Positions 10,191 to 20,456 of a DNA stretch of 64,000 bases are shown piece by piece. This DNA is from Sporocytophaga myxococcoides DSM 11118 (GTDB lineage Bacteria; Bacteroidota; Bacteroidia; Cytophagales; Cytophagaceae): contig NZ_AUFX01000004.1 in NCBI RefSeq assembly GCF_000426725.1, positions 62,001-126,000 on the forward strand. The letters run 5' to 3'. The notes below the pieces were generated by a model, which made no database searches, was not told where the DNA came from, and saw only the letters and a list, made by a program, of their open reading frames with translations. How positions within the stretch are numbered: position 1 is the stretch's first letter; the number at the start of each line of letters is the position of its first letter. The position numbers were made by a program, and so were the translations under genes.

Positions 10191-10587
10191 AAAAATTATA
10201 TGGTTTAGTTTTTCCGGGCAAGCCGCAACTCCGGAGTTTTTTTTATAGAGAACCTCAGGCTTGAACTGAAAATAATCAGCAAAGTTCTCTTATATCCTTA
10301 AGAAAAATAAATACTAAGTTTAAATCAAATTATTGAAAACCCATTTTTCAATCAAGAGGTATTTTACTCTTGCTCAATACCAAATAACAGAGTCAAGCTC
10401 TTCGTAAATTGATTCAAACCTTTCCTTCTTTTATAATTAGGCGCAGTTAACATCTGTTTGTTACAATAAATTTCAAATTAAATTTAACTTACAAGCTATC
10501 TGAAAGACAGGAAGTAAAAGCTAGAAAGTAGCAAAAAAATAAAGGAAGGGTTATCTAAATAACTTTATCAAATAGAAATCTGACAAT
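10191..10587. other. Intergenic interval with a small palindrome
   Basis: About 400 bases separating two minus-strand genes. It must hold the promoter of the FN3 lipoprotein gene. A perfect 12-base palindrome AACTCCGGAGTT (10227-10238) followed by a T-run lies 37 bases upstream of that gene. It has no loop and no plus-strand gene before it, so its role is unclear. Confidence 0.4.
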
Positions 10588-11391
10588 TCATTTATTTACA
10601 CTATAGGAATACTTATTAATTTCTTGTTTTATTTCTAAGAGGCCATAGATATCCGCCCTCAAAAAACCTGAAGTTGGAGCATCCATATCTTTAATCAGAA
10701 ACAGAATGGAGCATATAACTATACAAATTAAAAGTGCGAATCGAATATTTTTATCCGATGAAAATCCATGGCAATATCCTTGGGCGAAAATGGTACACAT
10801 AGAAACAATAACCAGTAGAATTATAATTATTCTGGGAAGGTGATTTTGAAAAGATGATGATATATTTCCACTAACATCAATCATTTCATTCAGTGCAAGA
10901 ATAGTAACATTTGTATTTAAAGATGGTGCCGACTTTCCGATAATAGCGGTTATAGACCAGATTTTCACCTGTAGCCTTCTTGATTCTGAATTTATTTTTA
11001 TCCTGTCTTCGTCGGTATTTCCATCCTTATAAAATTTTAATCTTGCATCTATATATTCCAATAGCAGATTTCTAACATCATTCTTAATCGTATCAGGAAG
11101 CAGTCCTGCCCTGAAAAATGCAGTTCCAATACTCATAGATTCTTTTATAATCAATTGTCTTCTATATTCAAATCGTGTGGAAGAAAGGGAAAATGAGAAC
11201 GCAAGCATGACACCCAATATACCAGTAAGTCCGACATGAATATTAGAAATAAGAGATAGATGCTTATCCCCTTTTTTCCCAATCATTTTGCCACCCAACC
11301 AAAATCCATAATAATATGAAACTAACAATAACGCTAATACAGCCAGAATGAGCAGCAATTCTTTTAAGTAGGTGTATTCGAATGTCATCAT
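10588..11391 (-). CDS. DUF4239 (bestrophin-like) inner-membrane protein
   Basis: A 267-residue membrane protein with about four membrane segments: residues about 10-32, 50-68, 185-205 and 215-235. The central part (LTGILGVMLAFSFSLSSTRF, then RRQLIIKESMSIGTAFFRA) matches DUF4239, a family distantly likened to bestrophin channels. The C-terminal part (LIKDMDAPTSGFLRAD) is the equivalent of the family's LDLDRPxxGLIR motif. Its transport function is unproven. It stands alone on the minus strand and is divergent from the porin-like gene beginning at 11605. Confidence 0.8.
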   Translation of the reverse strand: MMTFEYTYLKELLLILAVLALLLVSYYYGFWLGGKMIGKKGDKHLSLISNIHVGLTGILGVMLAFSFSLSSTRFEYRRQLIIKESMSIGTAFFRAGLLPDTIKNDVRNLLLEYIDARLKFYKDGNTDEDRIKINSESRRLQVKIWSITAIIGKSAPSLNTNVTILALNEMIDVSGNISSSFQNHLPRIIIILLVIVSMCTIFAQGYCHGFSSDKNIRFALLICIVICSILFLIKDMDAPTSGFLRADIYGLLEIKQEINKYSYSVNK

Positions 11392-11604
11392 AACGCATTT
11401 ACTATTTGCACTGCCGAAAAGGTTGGATATAAAAAACTTACTCAGGATAATTCAAATCAAGTAAAGACAAACATAATTAGAAACAAAAAGTTAATTCCTG
11501 ACAGATTGTAGGAATGAGATCAATCTAAATCATAATTAAATGAAGATCAAGAATTTGAATATCCTGCAAATCATTTAAGATTGCCTTTATAAAAAACAAG
11601 GCCT

Positions 11605-12975
11605 TTGTTTTTAAAGAAATATTTTGATTCTGTTTCTAAAAATATTTTAACCTTGCCACATAGCACTATTTTCGTTATAGTCGCCGCATTCATGCTAGCT
11701 TTATGTCTTCCAGGAAAGCTTTTGTCATTTTCTGACGAACGTATTGTTACTGATTCCATCAGAAATGATACTTCTACTCAGGTTACACAAGCTGAGAATT
11801 GGGGCTCAATAGATCCTGGACAAGGGTTTCTATTAGGAAGAACTAAAATGGGCTCAATAAGTGTAAGCGCATATGTCCTGGCTCGTTATATAAATCAATT
11901 GCCAGCCAAGCAAAGTTTTACGGACCATCTGGGAGTAACCCGCCAAATAGACCCAAGACAAGATATCCAGTTGCACCGAATATTGTTAACTTTTATTGGC
12001 AATATTTATCTTCCTAAGTTCGGCTATAATGTCACAGTATGGACAGTAAATTCCACAACACAAGTGGCTGTTGTCGGAACTCTGAATTATTCCTTTCATA
12101 AGTCTTTTAACTTATTTGCTGGTATAGTCGGTAACTCAGGTACACGGTCTCTGTTAGGCTCACACCCTTATTGGCTTGCGCCAGACAGGGTCATGGCCGA
12201 CGAATTTTTCCGACCAGGATTTACCAGTGGGATATGGGCTACTGGTGAGTTATTGCCTAAGTTTTACTATAAAGCAATGCTTGGAAATAATCTGAGCCAA
12301 CTAGGTATCAATGCAGTACAACTGACACGTCATCTAGTACCCAGTGCAAGTATATGGTGGATGCCTACAACTGGTGAATTTGGCCCAAGAGGTGGATTTG
12401 GTGACTTTGAAAGGCATGAAAAGCTAGCGACGAGGTTTGGGTCTTGCTACACACACGCAAGAGAAAACAGGTTTAACGATATCAGTGAACGTTCTCCTGA
12501 TAATACACAAATTCGAAATTCGGATGGTCTCTTGTTGTTTGAAAAAGGATCACTTGCAACTGATGTTACCGTAATTGATGCCACTTATAATTTATGGACA
12601 GTTGATGCCGGAATAAAATATAAAGGCTTGTTCATCCAATCTGAATATTACTTTAGAACCTTGCAGAATTTTAATGCAGACGGCCCATTACCACTTGACT
12701 TTACTTTTGATCATGGTTTTTATATACAAGCAGCTGCGTTTCCAATATCTAAGAAACTTGAAGTATATGGGGCAACATCGCAGATATTCGGGCAATTCAG
12801 AAATAGTCATGAGTTTCTTATCGGATCCAATTATTACCCTGCCAATACCAGGAATCTAAGAATCAACGGACAGTTGATAAAAGTTTACAGGAGCCCTACA
12901 GGAAGTACATTCGGATATTATTTGGCTGGTCAGACAGGCTATATTTTATCAATAGCCGCTTCTGTTTTATTTTAA
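11605..12975 (+). CDS. Outer-membrane beta-barrel, porin-like (OprO/OprP type)
   Basis: A 456-residue exported protein with a long N-terminus and a hydrophobic export segment (about 20-42). The rest alternates polar and aromatic residues as in a transmembrane barrel. It ends in a short strand with a terminal Phe (AASVLF), typical of BAM-assembled outer-membrane proteins. Motifs such as GQGFLLGRT and IQSEYYFRTL resemble phosphate-selective porins O and P. The ligand is unknown and the family call is by general resemblance. The start at 11605 gives an unusually long n-region; a later start cannot be excluded. It has no neighbour on its strand. Confidence 0.7.
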   Translation: MFLKKYFDSVSKNILTLPHSTIFVIVAAFMLALCLPGKLLSFSDERIVTDSIRNDTSTQVTQAENWGSIDPGQGFLLGRTKMGSISVSAYVLARYINQLPAKQSFTDHLGVTRQIDPRQDIQLHRILLTFIGNIYLPKFGYNVTVWTVNSTTQVAVVGTLNYSFHKSFNLFAGIVGNSGTRSLLGSHPYWLAPDRVMADEFFRPGFTSGIWATGELLPKFYYKAMLGNNLSQLGINAVQLTRHLVPSASIWWMPTTGEFGPRGGFGDFERHEKLATRFGSCYTHARENRFNDISERSPDNTQIRNSDGLLLFEKGSLATDVTVIDATYNLWTVDAGIKYKGLFIQSEYYFRTLQNFNADGPLPLDFTFDHGFYIQAAAFPISKKLEVYGATSQIFGQFRNSHEFLIGSNYYPANTRNLRINGQLIKVYRSPTGSTFGYYLAGQTGYILSIAASVLF

Positions 12976-13118
12976 TCTAAAACCATGTAAATAATACAAG
13001 GCTGCCCTAAAGTAAACCTCACAGGACACCTAACAATCAAACTAGTAGCTTCAAAAAATATATAAAAATCGATTAAAAAAATATAATTGATTATATAATT
13101 ACCTCTACACAAACTTCA

Positions 13119-14261
13119 TCACCTGATTTTAATTGTAATTTCACCTCCATCCGGAACAGCATTAAACATCAGCTCCCCTGATGTTATTTTAAAATTCAGT
13201 CTTTTACCATTCTGATAAATACATAAAACATTGGTAATATTCGCCGGCATTTTCACCTTAGTTGTAAGTGGCTGAAAATACAGGCGGTCCGGAAGCTGGT
13301 CACTAAGGTTAAGCTTCCAGGTATTACCTTTAGTAAAAGGGGCAGAAGTTTCTATAAGCTTAGCTGTCTTCTTTTCTCGGTGGTATTGAATTGCCTGAGC
13401 AAAGGTACATATCCAAACATCGTTCTTTCTTGACAACAAAGTATCAAGCTGCTTTCCTAAGTCATTCTGATGTATCTTTGCATAAGAGTTGTCAGTAATT
13501 GTATTACTATAAATACTGTGATACAAATAAGTTAATAGCCCGCCTCCTTTTATGATATTTTCCAGTTGAGAATTGAACTGAGCAATAGAAATTGTATTAT
13601 CCATCCCGTAGGTTAGAATCTTGTAATAATCATCTTCCACAAGAGCAAAATTATAAGTATAATTTCCGGATGATAGCTGCACTCCTCTGGATGCTATGTG
13701 ACCACTATTACGGACCGAATCCAGTACTTCTTGATCATATCTTCCAAAAGGATAGGCAAAAGTTAATACCTTACCTCCTTTAAGTTTTTCCCCAAAATAG
13801 TTTTTGCTGTCTCTGATTTCATCCTTCTTCTGATCTTCTGACAATTTTGTAAGATCAGGATGGCTTTTAGTATGGTTGGCAATTTCATTCCCATCTTCAT
13901 AGGCATTTCTGACTATGTTCCAATCAGGCGTACCCAAAACATTGGTAATAAAAAAAGTCCCATTGATTTTTCTTTTCTTCAATTCTGGAATCACAATAGC
14001 AGGATGGCCGGGAGACCAATCATCAAAAGTGAGGACAACAGCAGCTCTTTTATCATCAAACCAGTTAGATATGAAATATTCGAAGTTTGAATCATGGCCA
14101 TTATAAAGAAAATACTCAAAAGCCGGAGCTTCTGAGTATTTATTATCAATCATCAAATTTCCTGCCATAGAAAGATTTGAATTGAGACTTTTCTGTGCTT
14201 CTACATTATAAAAAGATATTAACAAACAAATGAACAGCAGCCTTTCCAACAAACGTTCCAT
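13119..14261 (-). CDS. Polysaccharide deacetylase, CE4/NodB family
   Basis: Secreted 380-residue carbohydrate deacetylase. After a signal peptide (about 1-22) comes the NodB domain (about 72-290). Motif 1 is VLTFDDW with base D80 and metal ligand D81; motif 2 is NHTKSHPD with ligands H130 and H134; motif 3 is FAYPFGRYD. The last 80 residues form an extra beta-rich domain. CE4 members remove acetyl groups from xylan, chitin or peptidoglycan. The position 20 bases behind the GH9 cellulase suggests a plant-wall substrate, such as acetylated hemicellulose. No T9SS sorting domain is visible, so the final location may be the periplasm. Confidence 0.88.
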   Translation of the reverse strand: MERLLERLLFICLLISFYNVEAQKSLNSNLSMAGNLMIDNKYSEAPAFEYFLYNGHDSNFEYFISNWFDDKRAAVVLTFDDWSPGHPAIVIPELKKRKINGTFFITNVLGTPDWNIVRNAYEDGNEIANHTKSHPDLTKLSEDQKKDEIRDSKNYFGEKLKGGKVLTFAYPFGRYDQEVLDSVRNSGHIASRGVQLSSGNYTYNFALVEDDYYKILTYGMDNTISIAQFNSQLENIIKGGGLLTYLYHSIYSNTITDNSYAKIHQNDLGKQLDTLLSRKNDVWICTFAQAIQYHREKKTAKLIETSAPFTKGNTWKLNLSDQLPDRLYFQPLTTKVKMPANITNVLCIYQNGKRLNFKITSGELMFNAVPDGGEITIKIR

Positions 14262-14280
14262 ATGATTCTGAATAGGGTTA

Positions 14281-16458
14281 TTATAGTTTAATCAATGGTT
14301 TTACTATAACCTGATCTCCTCCTGCAACCTTGATAAGATATGACCCGGAAGGTAATTCAGAAAGTTGGATTTCCTGTTGTCCGCTATCCATATAGAATGT
14401 CTTCATTACAGAACCTCTGATATCCATTACGGTTACCTGATATTTTCCTGGCTTCACATTGCTGATCCAGAAAGAACCGTTTGTAGGGTTCGGAAAGAGA
14501 TCAATTGACGGAGCAATATTCCCAGTAGGACCATCAACACTTGTAACCTCTTTCAGATCCACAAATTTGGAAAGCAAGCGAATATAACTAATCTGATACC
14601 CATTGCTGTTCTCTGTCACAGCCCAGGAATTTAATGGCCAATTCGAATTGAAATCTTTATAAGACTTTTGCTTCGGCTGACCTTTCGGAGGTGTAACAGA
14701 CTCTGAAGTACATATAGCGTTATTTTGTGAACTACCACAAGTACCAGTAGCGCAGCATCCATCCAAGTCATATCCAGGGTTTGGACCACCTGTCAAAAAG
14801 CCGGGAGCAGGACCATAAGTAGAAGTTCCTACTCTATCCCACTTCGCGCTTTTGTCTGTGAACCAAGTGTGATAAAATTCATTAACCCCCTTTTCAGCAC
14901 CATAATTGTACATATTGGAAAGGTAAACCATACTGAGAGGATTAACTCCGTGAATATAATGTACATATCCTAAAGCAGCTTCTCTTGCACTTGTATTTTT
15001 AGTAGCGTCGACATTATAACTAATCACATTATGGAACATAGTTCCTTGCATAGATTTGATGTTGTTGCTACCCCAGGTATAATCTTTCAGGTGTGCTCGA
15101 TAAGGATCGATTTTAGAGTTGAATGCTTTAAAGTTATCATCACTGTTTGTCATGCTACCTTTATAAGCATTGAGTATCTTTGTTTTGCTTGCGCTCGTTG
15201 CTCCCGGAAGAGAAGTATAATAAAGTAATACATCCTGTAATTCCGATTCAAAAGGATAGGCGAATGACCATTGTATAAGGTGTGCATTTTGATAATTTGC
15301 ATCCACATATGTCTTATACTGCTCTTCACCAGTAGCAGCATATAAGAAAATGGCCGCTTTTAGCCTTCCCATAGGTAGATCGTAATCACTCCCTTGCTCC
15401 TGCTGTCCTGCACCAATACCGGAAGATCCGTTTGCTGCATCATTGTTTCTCCACATCACAGCTGGATTTGCAGCAGACCAGTTCCATGCCATTTTAGCTC
15501 TTTTAATCAAAGTATCAGCATAGTTGTTCATGTTAAGAGAACGATAAACTTTAGATGCAATAGCTAAGGCTCCTGCCACGCTTTGTGCAGAGGAAGTATT
15601 AATACCACCGTAATAAGTAGTACCTGTAGCACTAGAAGGAGGACTAGAATGCGAAAGTGAAGCAATGCTGATTACTGAACCATCTGCTTGTTGCATGCGA
15701 AGCAAATGATCAATACCCCACTTAGCTTCATCCAGTAGATCCGGAACGCCATTACCTGATTCCGGCAAATTGTAATTATCAGCCCAAGCATCCGGCTTTT
15801 CAAGGTAAGCCAGCATCATCTGTACTACATAGCTGGAAGTCCAGTTTGTATATTTATTGTAATCACCGGCATCATACCAACCACCAAATACATCTTTTGC
15901 TTTTGCAGCATTCGCCTTATCATTATATGCTCTTGCAGTTTTGTCTTGCATATGACTTGCCCCGTCTGCCCAACCTGCTCCTGCATATTTTGCTTCTTTC
16001 GCAAAACCCGCACGCTGATAGAAGAAGGTACGAACTGCATGTTTCAAGACATCATTATAAATGGCTGCACTAATCTGAAAAGGATACGAACGGACATTAT
16101 TGGTAACATCCAGGATATAATATTCACCCGGGGTGTTTACATACGAAAAGTCGAACCACCAAGCTTTGTCTCCGGAAGAAGCATCTACAGTACCTGCAGA
16201 CCATAATTGAAGAGGACCAGAATACACTTGCTCTCCTGCTGAATTGACAACAGCATACAAAGTTCCCGGAGTAAAAGATTCCGTGCCATCAAAACCTATC
16301 TCCGGATTCCTGATAACAGCTATTTTAACTTCATCGGGAAGATATCCGAACTGATCTGCCACAATATATTTAGATACAGATTGGGCAGAAGAATCCTGCC
16401 ACCCGGATAAAAGAAATAAATAAAGAGATAGAAATAGTGTAGAATAAAATTTAACCAT
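14281..16458 (-). CDS. GH9 cellulase with N-terminal Ig-like domain and T9SS sorting domain
   Basis: Secreted endoglucanase of family GH9, hydrolysing beta-1,4-glucan with inversion. The frame opens at 16551, but the start at 16458 gives a proper signal peptide (MVKFYSTLFLSLYLF), so 725 residues are chosen. Domains: cellulase N-terminal Ig-like (about 28-130), GH9 alpha6/alpha6 barrel (about 135-620), T9SS type-A signal (about 650-725, starting near LFPNPT). The catalytic base pair is in GGWYDAGDYNKY (both Asp of DAGD); the acid Glu is in WAVTENSNGYQISY. There is no CBM, unlike the xylanases nearby. The CE4 gene follows after 20 bases and is probably co-transcribed. Confidence 0.93.
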   Translation of the reverse strand: MVKFYSTLFLSLYLFLLSGWQDSSAQSVSKYIVADQFGYLPDEVKIAVIRNPEIGFDGTESFTPGTLYAVVNSAGEQVYSGPLQLWSAGTVDASSGDKAWWFDFSYVNTPGEYYILDVTNNVRSYPFQISAAIYNDVLKHAVRTFFYQRAGFAKEAKYAGAGWADGASHMQDKTARAYNDKANAAKAKDVFGGWYDAGDYNKYTNWTSSYVVQMMLAYLEKPDAWADNYNLPESGNGVPDLLDEAKWGIDHLLRMQQADGSVISIASLSHSSPPSSATGTTYYGGINTSSAQSVAGALAIASKVYRSLNMNNYADTLIKRAKMAWNWSAANPAVMWRNNDAANGSSGIGAGQQEQGSDYDLPMGRLKAAIFLYAATGEEQYKTYVDANYQNAHLIQWSFAYPFESELQDVLLYYTSLPGATSASKTKILNAYKGSMTNSDDNFKAFNSKIDPYRAHLKDYTWGSNNIKSMQGTMFHNVISYNVDATKNTSAREAALGYVHYIHGVNPLSMVYLSNMYNYGAEKGVNEFYHTWFTDKSAKWDRVGTSTYGPAPGFLTGGPNPGYDLDGCCATGTCGSSQNNAICTSESVTPPKGQPKQKSYKDFNSNWPLNSWAVTENSNGYQISYIRLLSKFVDLKEVTSVDGPTGNIAPSIDLFPNPTNGSFWISNVKPGKYQVTVMDIRGSVMKTFYMDSGQQEIQLSELPSGSYLIKVAGGDQVIVKPLIKL

Positions 16459-17194
16459 AGTTAATTTAGTTTTTTTGTTACTACTGTGAAAAGGATCAAT
16501 AAGTAAGCACTTGCCCCTAAAAGAATCCAAAATTTCCTCAATAATGCACAATTCAATAAATATTCGTACGATGTGGGTGTAAATTGGGATGGTATTTTGA
16601 AGGATTTTATTCAGGAATAAAATTCAATATAACCATTACTATTCATCCCATTTATAAGCGCATATCGAACAGAACAATTTGGAAATATTGAATCAAAGGA
16701 AGAAACTAGAATTTAACTAAAAGGAAAGTTAACTATGAATTGCTTTGGAAGGGGTATTTTGAAGGATATTGGCAGTTCACTAACAAATAATAAAATCTGA
16801 TTATCAATTAATTAAACTGACTTTTTGGTTATTTAGTTCTCAATTGAAATTTTTGCATTGGAATTAAACAGTATAAGAAAGTCATTTTGAATGAATGAAT
16901 GAATATTCTTGAATTAAGGAAATCAATTTATTCTGAGCCACACCAAGCAACTTTTCGAAACGGAAAGTTACAGCAATAATAATAACAAATACCGTTTCCC
17001 AATATGGTTTATTCCTGATTTGGGCATGCTGCAAATCTATAAAATTAATTCCATTTTTGGCCTTCGTAACTTTTTAGTCAATACTATAAACGTTTAATAA
17101 AAAAGAGCGCTAAAGAGCGCTCTTTAAAATTCTCGTGACAAAACGAGCAAGGTAAGGTTACATTAAGGAATGAGACAGTTTCATTTAAATTAAA
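16459..17194. other. Intergenic interval between GH9 and PL11 genes
   Basis: About 735 bases, AT-rich, with no supported gene. It contains the promoter region of the GH9 gene, a short GAAT tandem repeat near 16890-16905 and the terminator at 17102-17125. The untranslated upstream part of the long GH9 frame (16459-16551) is included. Confidence 0.5.
17102..17125 (-). terminator. Intrinsic terminator of the PL11 gene
   Basis: A perfect 10-base stem AAAGAGCGCT / AGCGCTCTTT with a 4-base loop. On the minus strand it is followed by a T-run. It lies 70 bases past the stop of the rhamnogalacturonan lyase gene. Confidence 0.8.
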
Positions 17195-20100
17195 TCAATA
17201 TTTCACAAACTTGAATATCTTATTCTCGACTTTAGCAAAGTATATGCCCGGAATTAAATCACTTCCAAATTCAAGCTCTGATACGTTTTTGAATTTTTCT
17301 AATGTCTTGCCCTCTATATTAGTAATTTCAACATCGGCATTTTTATTCAATCGTATGTAAAAACTGCTGCTACTTGGATTAGGATAGATTGAAACGTATG
17401 TCGCTTCTTTAATGTCTTCAATGGCAGTGACCAGACATTCTCCTTTTCCTACTCCTGAACTCACATATCCTATCTGATCAATATTAGCTAAGCCATCCGC
17501 AGTGTTTGAAACTAATTCCACTATATTGTTGCCTGAGTTTAATTGCAGCGAAACGTCAATAGTTTTATAAGTTGTGAATGCACCTGTTGATGGGAAACTT
17601 TGAATGGCAACCTGAGAAACTCCATTTACCAAAACATTAGCTGTACGATCATTTGCCCCACCGCTCGCATATCTAAAAGAGAGCACCACGCTTGCGGAAG
17701 AGTTTGCATTAACGTTAAATACGATTCTTGAACCAATTGAATTCGGAACATTTATAAAGCCTGTGCCTTTGAAGCCAGCATTGTTATTGTCAACTGTTCC
17801 ATCATACAAACATGCATCCGTTTCGGCTTCACCTGCATCTGAGCAAGGCATTCTCCCGGTTGTACCATTAACGCAGCGATCACAGTTATCTAATGTCGCT
17901 GCCCCATTTGCTACATTATTGCAATCAAGACAGGAGCTTTCTGTTTTACCACATCCACAATTTCCAGGATTGGTTTTATTGGAATCAGAAGCACATAAAT
18001 CTGAATTATCAGCTACATAACCATTTGGTTGTGCACATGCTGTAAGCCTCGTATTTGGATCTCCTTTACCATCTTTGTCAATATCCGCATACCAATTGGT
18101 TGTTGCTGCAGAAACAGTGGTTACTACCGGAGTCGAAGTTGCTACGCATTTATTTGCATCTGTCACTGTAAGCGTATAAGAACCTGCTGTGCTTGCAAGA
18201 TATGTAGAGGAAGTCCCAACGTTGGCTGAGCCATTTTTCCATTGGTAAGAAAGGCCATTACCCGCAATGGCATTTAGTGATACAGAAGAGCCCTGACAGA
18301 AAGACAATGAACCGGTATAAGAGATTGTAGCATCAGGCAAAGCATTCACAGTTACAACGATTGCAGAACGACTGCTTTCACAGCCACTTATTATTTGTGA
18401 AACATAATATGTCGTTTTTCCATTGTTGGAAGTATTCGGAGTCGGAGGCATAAAAGATGCTGTGCCTCCGGTGGCACTTGTTCCATACCAGACCAAATTA
18501 CCATCTGTACTTGCCGCAGCAGTTAATACACTTGCAGGTGATCCCTGGCAATAACCCACGTTTGTTACAGCTGGAGCAGTAATACCTGAACATGCAGTAG
18601 CTATATTCGGCTTAGGAATACTTGTAACACCATCCCCCAAAAAGAAGCTTGGATGCGGAGGTTGATTATACCCTGTATTCTGCCATGCTATTGCAGTGCG
18701 GTATTGAGCGTCGTGCAATAGAGTTCTGAATTTATAGTTGGTAGGAATAACTGTAGTAAATAAATACAATGCAGTATTATCACTTGCTCTCATAAGAATC
18801 TCTTCGCGCCAATCACCAAGTATATCACCGCTCAAACAAGGATTTTTCTTTGATCCATTGTTGGAGGATACTGGCGCCAAGCTACCCAGAACTACTATTC
18901 TTCCCTGATCATAGTTGTCAATACGGGTATCATCAAGCATTTCTCTTAATAAATCTCCATTCCACCACACCAGGAAATTACAAGTGGCACCAGATCCGCC
19001 AGAAGTAGGCTGATTGCCTACAAAATTCCCTTTGACATCCATCAGCTGCCCTGATATACCTCCGCCAATCACCCATGCTTCGGAACCAGGCCATTTGGCT
19101 GAGATATCTGCACAAACTCCTCTACCGGGACCTTCATCGCTTCCTGCCACACTAGCCTTTTTCCATAGAATCTTTTTGTCCTTAGCGCTATACATGTATG
19201 CGCCGGCATCGCCAACAGGTTCCTGAATATTGAACACTTCAATGCCTGGAAGGGAGGGATCCAGATCACCTACATGTAAGGCATCACCATGACCTTTCTG
19301 AGTGGAATAATATCCCGTTCCATTGTCATCTATAATCGCAGCCCCTGATATCACTTCCTGTTTGCCATCACCATCCACATCTGCAATGCTCAAAGAATGG
19401 TCTCCCTGACTAAAATATTCATTGGATGAGTTGAAGCCTGAATCGAACTTCCAACGGTTTGTCAAATTCTTCCCATCCCAATCCCATGCTGCTACAGCCA
19501 AACGCGTATAATAGCCACGACAGAAAATACCACTCGGTTTTACTCCATCGAGATAGGCCACTCCCGCACGGAAACGATCTACACGATTGCCATATCCATC
19601 GCCCCAATCCGCGACGGTACCTCTGGCAGGCCAATAATTGGCGGTAGCCATAGCTGCTCCCGTTTCACCATTAAAAACAGTAAAGTATTCCGGGCCACTT
19701 AATACATATCCTCCTGAATTTCTATAATCAGTTGTTGTGCCAATACGAACTCCTTTTCCGTCTATAGTTCCATCGGCAGTACGTGTCATCATTTCCGCTT
19801 TTCCATCCCCGTCAAAATCAAAGACCATAAAGTCCATATAATGCGCTCCGGAACGAATATTTATTCCAAAATTAATACGCCACATGCGGGTTCCGTTCAT
19901 CTTATAGGCATCGACATATGTATTACCTGTATACCCAGAATTAGAATTATCCTTTGAATTGGAAGGGTCCCATTTCAATATGATTTCATAATCACCATCC
20001 CCATCCAAATCAGCTACGCTGGCATCATTGGCAATATATGTATAAGCCACTCCGTCCGGTGTCGTGCCTCCAGCAGGTGCGGTGATAGGAATCTTAAGAA

Positions 20101-20440
20101 ATTGAGCTCCCCAGACAGTGACTGTTGCAGAAGCTGCCTGTTCTATTCCATCCGCTATAGCTTTTATATAATATGTAGCGGAGGCAGCAGCACCATTATC
20201 TGTATAATTGCACACTGTCAAAGGTGTTGTATTCACTTTAGTACCATTTCTATAAAGGTTAAAGGTTACATTGTCCCCTTCAGTTCCAAGCCATCTCCAA
20301 CTGATAAAGTTATTATTGCCACTTCTTGCGGCCACTAATCCCCTCGACAATTTTTCCATCTTGTATTGGCTAAAGGAATTTGTGTGAATTCCGATAAGGA
20401 ATATCAACACTAGAATTTTTTGTAAAACGTTCTGATTCAT
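17195..20440 (-). CDS. PL11 rhamnogalacturonan lyase with Ig-like, Cys-rich and CBM modules
   Basis: Secreted pectinase cleaving rhamnogalacturonan I by beta-elimination. A signal peptide (1-25) is followed by a PL11 propeller (about 27-610), recognisable from MEKLSRGLVA, the WRWLGTEGD region and calcium-binding blades with DLDGDGDYE and DFDGDGKAE. Then come two Ig-like domains (about 615-790, each with a YCQG or FCQG start), a DIDKDGKGD thrombospondin-like loop, a Cys-rich DCNN...DNCDRCVNG segment (about 865-895), a CBM35/CBM6-like domain (about 900-1010) and a T9SS type-A signal (about 1015-1081, starting near IYPNPS). The terminal modules closely match those of the pectate lyase at 24547-28050. 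It lies 16 bases behind the DUF6702 gene and is probably co-transcribed with it. Confidence 0.93.
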   Translation of the reverse strand: MNQNVLQKILVLIFLIGIHTNSFSQYKMEKLSRGLVAARSGNNNFISWRWLGTEGDNVTFNLYRNGTKVNTTPLTVCNYTDNGAAASATYYIKAIADGIEQAASATVTVWGAQFLKIPITAPAGGTTPDGVAYTYIANDASVADLDGDGDYEIILKWDPSNSKDNSNSGYTGNTYVDAYKMNGTRMWRINFGINIRSGAHYMDFMVFDFDGDGKAEMMTRTADGTIDGKGVRIGTTTDYRNSGGYVLSGPEYFTVFNGETGAAMATANYWPARGTVADWGDGYGNRVDRFRAGVAYLDGVKPSGIFCRGYYTRLAVAAWDWDGKNLTNRWKFDSGFNSSNEYFSQGDHSLSIADVDGDGKQEVISGAAIIDDNGTGYYSTQKGHGDALHVGDLDPSLPGIEVFNIQEPVGDAGAYMYSAKDKKILWKKASVAGSDEGPGRGVCADISAKWPGSEAWVIGGGISGQLMDVKGNFVGNQPTSGGSGATCNFLVWWNGDLLREMLDDTRIDNYDQGRIVVLGSLAPVSSNNGSKKNPCLSGDILGDWREEILMRASDNTALYLFTTVIPTNYKFRTLLHDAQYRTAIAWQNTGYNQPPHPSFFLGDGVTSIPKPNIATACSGITAPAVTNVGYCQGSPASVLTAAASTDGNLVWYGTSATGGTASFMPPTPNTSNNGKTTYYVSQIISGCESSRSAIVVTVNALPDATISYTGSLSFCQGSSVSLNAIAGNGLSYQWKNGSANVGTSSTYLASTAGSYTLTVTDANKCVATSTPVVTTVSAATTNWYADIDKDGKGDPNTRLTACAQPNGYVADNSDLCASDSNKTNPGNCGCGKTESSCLDCNNVANGAATLDNCDRCVNGTTGRMPCSDAGEAETDACLYDGTVDNNNAGFKGTGFINVPNSIGSRIVFNVNANSSASVVLSFRYASGGANDRTANVLVNGVSQVAIQSFPSTGAFTTYKTIDVSLQLNSGNNIVELVSNTADGLANIDQIGYVSSGVGKGECLVTAIEDIKEATYVSIYPNPSSSSFYIRLNKNADVEITNIEGKTLEKFKNVSELEFGSDLIPGIYFAKVENKIFKFVKY

Positions 20441-20456
20441 AGTAGCAATCCAAAAG

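Noticed and set aside
10227-10238. Perfect palindrome with T-run as terminator
   Set aside because: There is no room for a loop and no plus-strand gene ends nearby.
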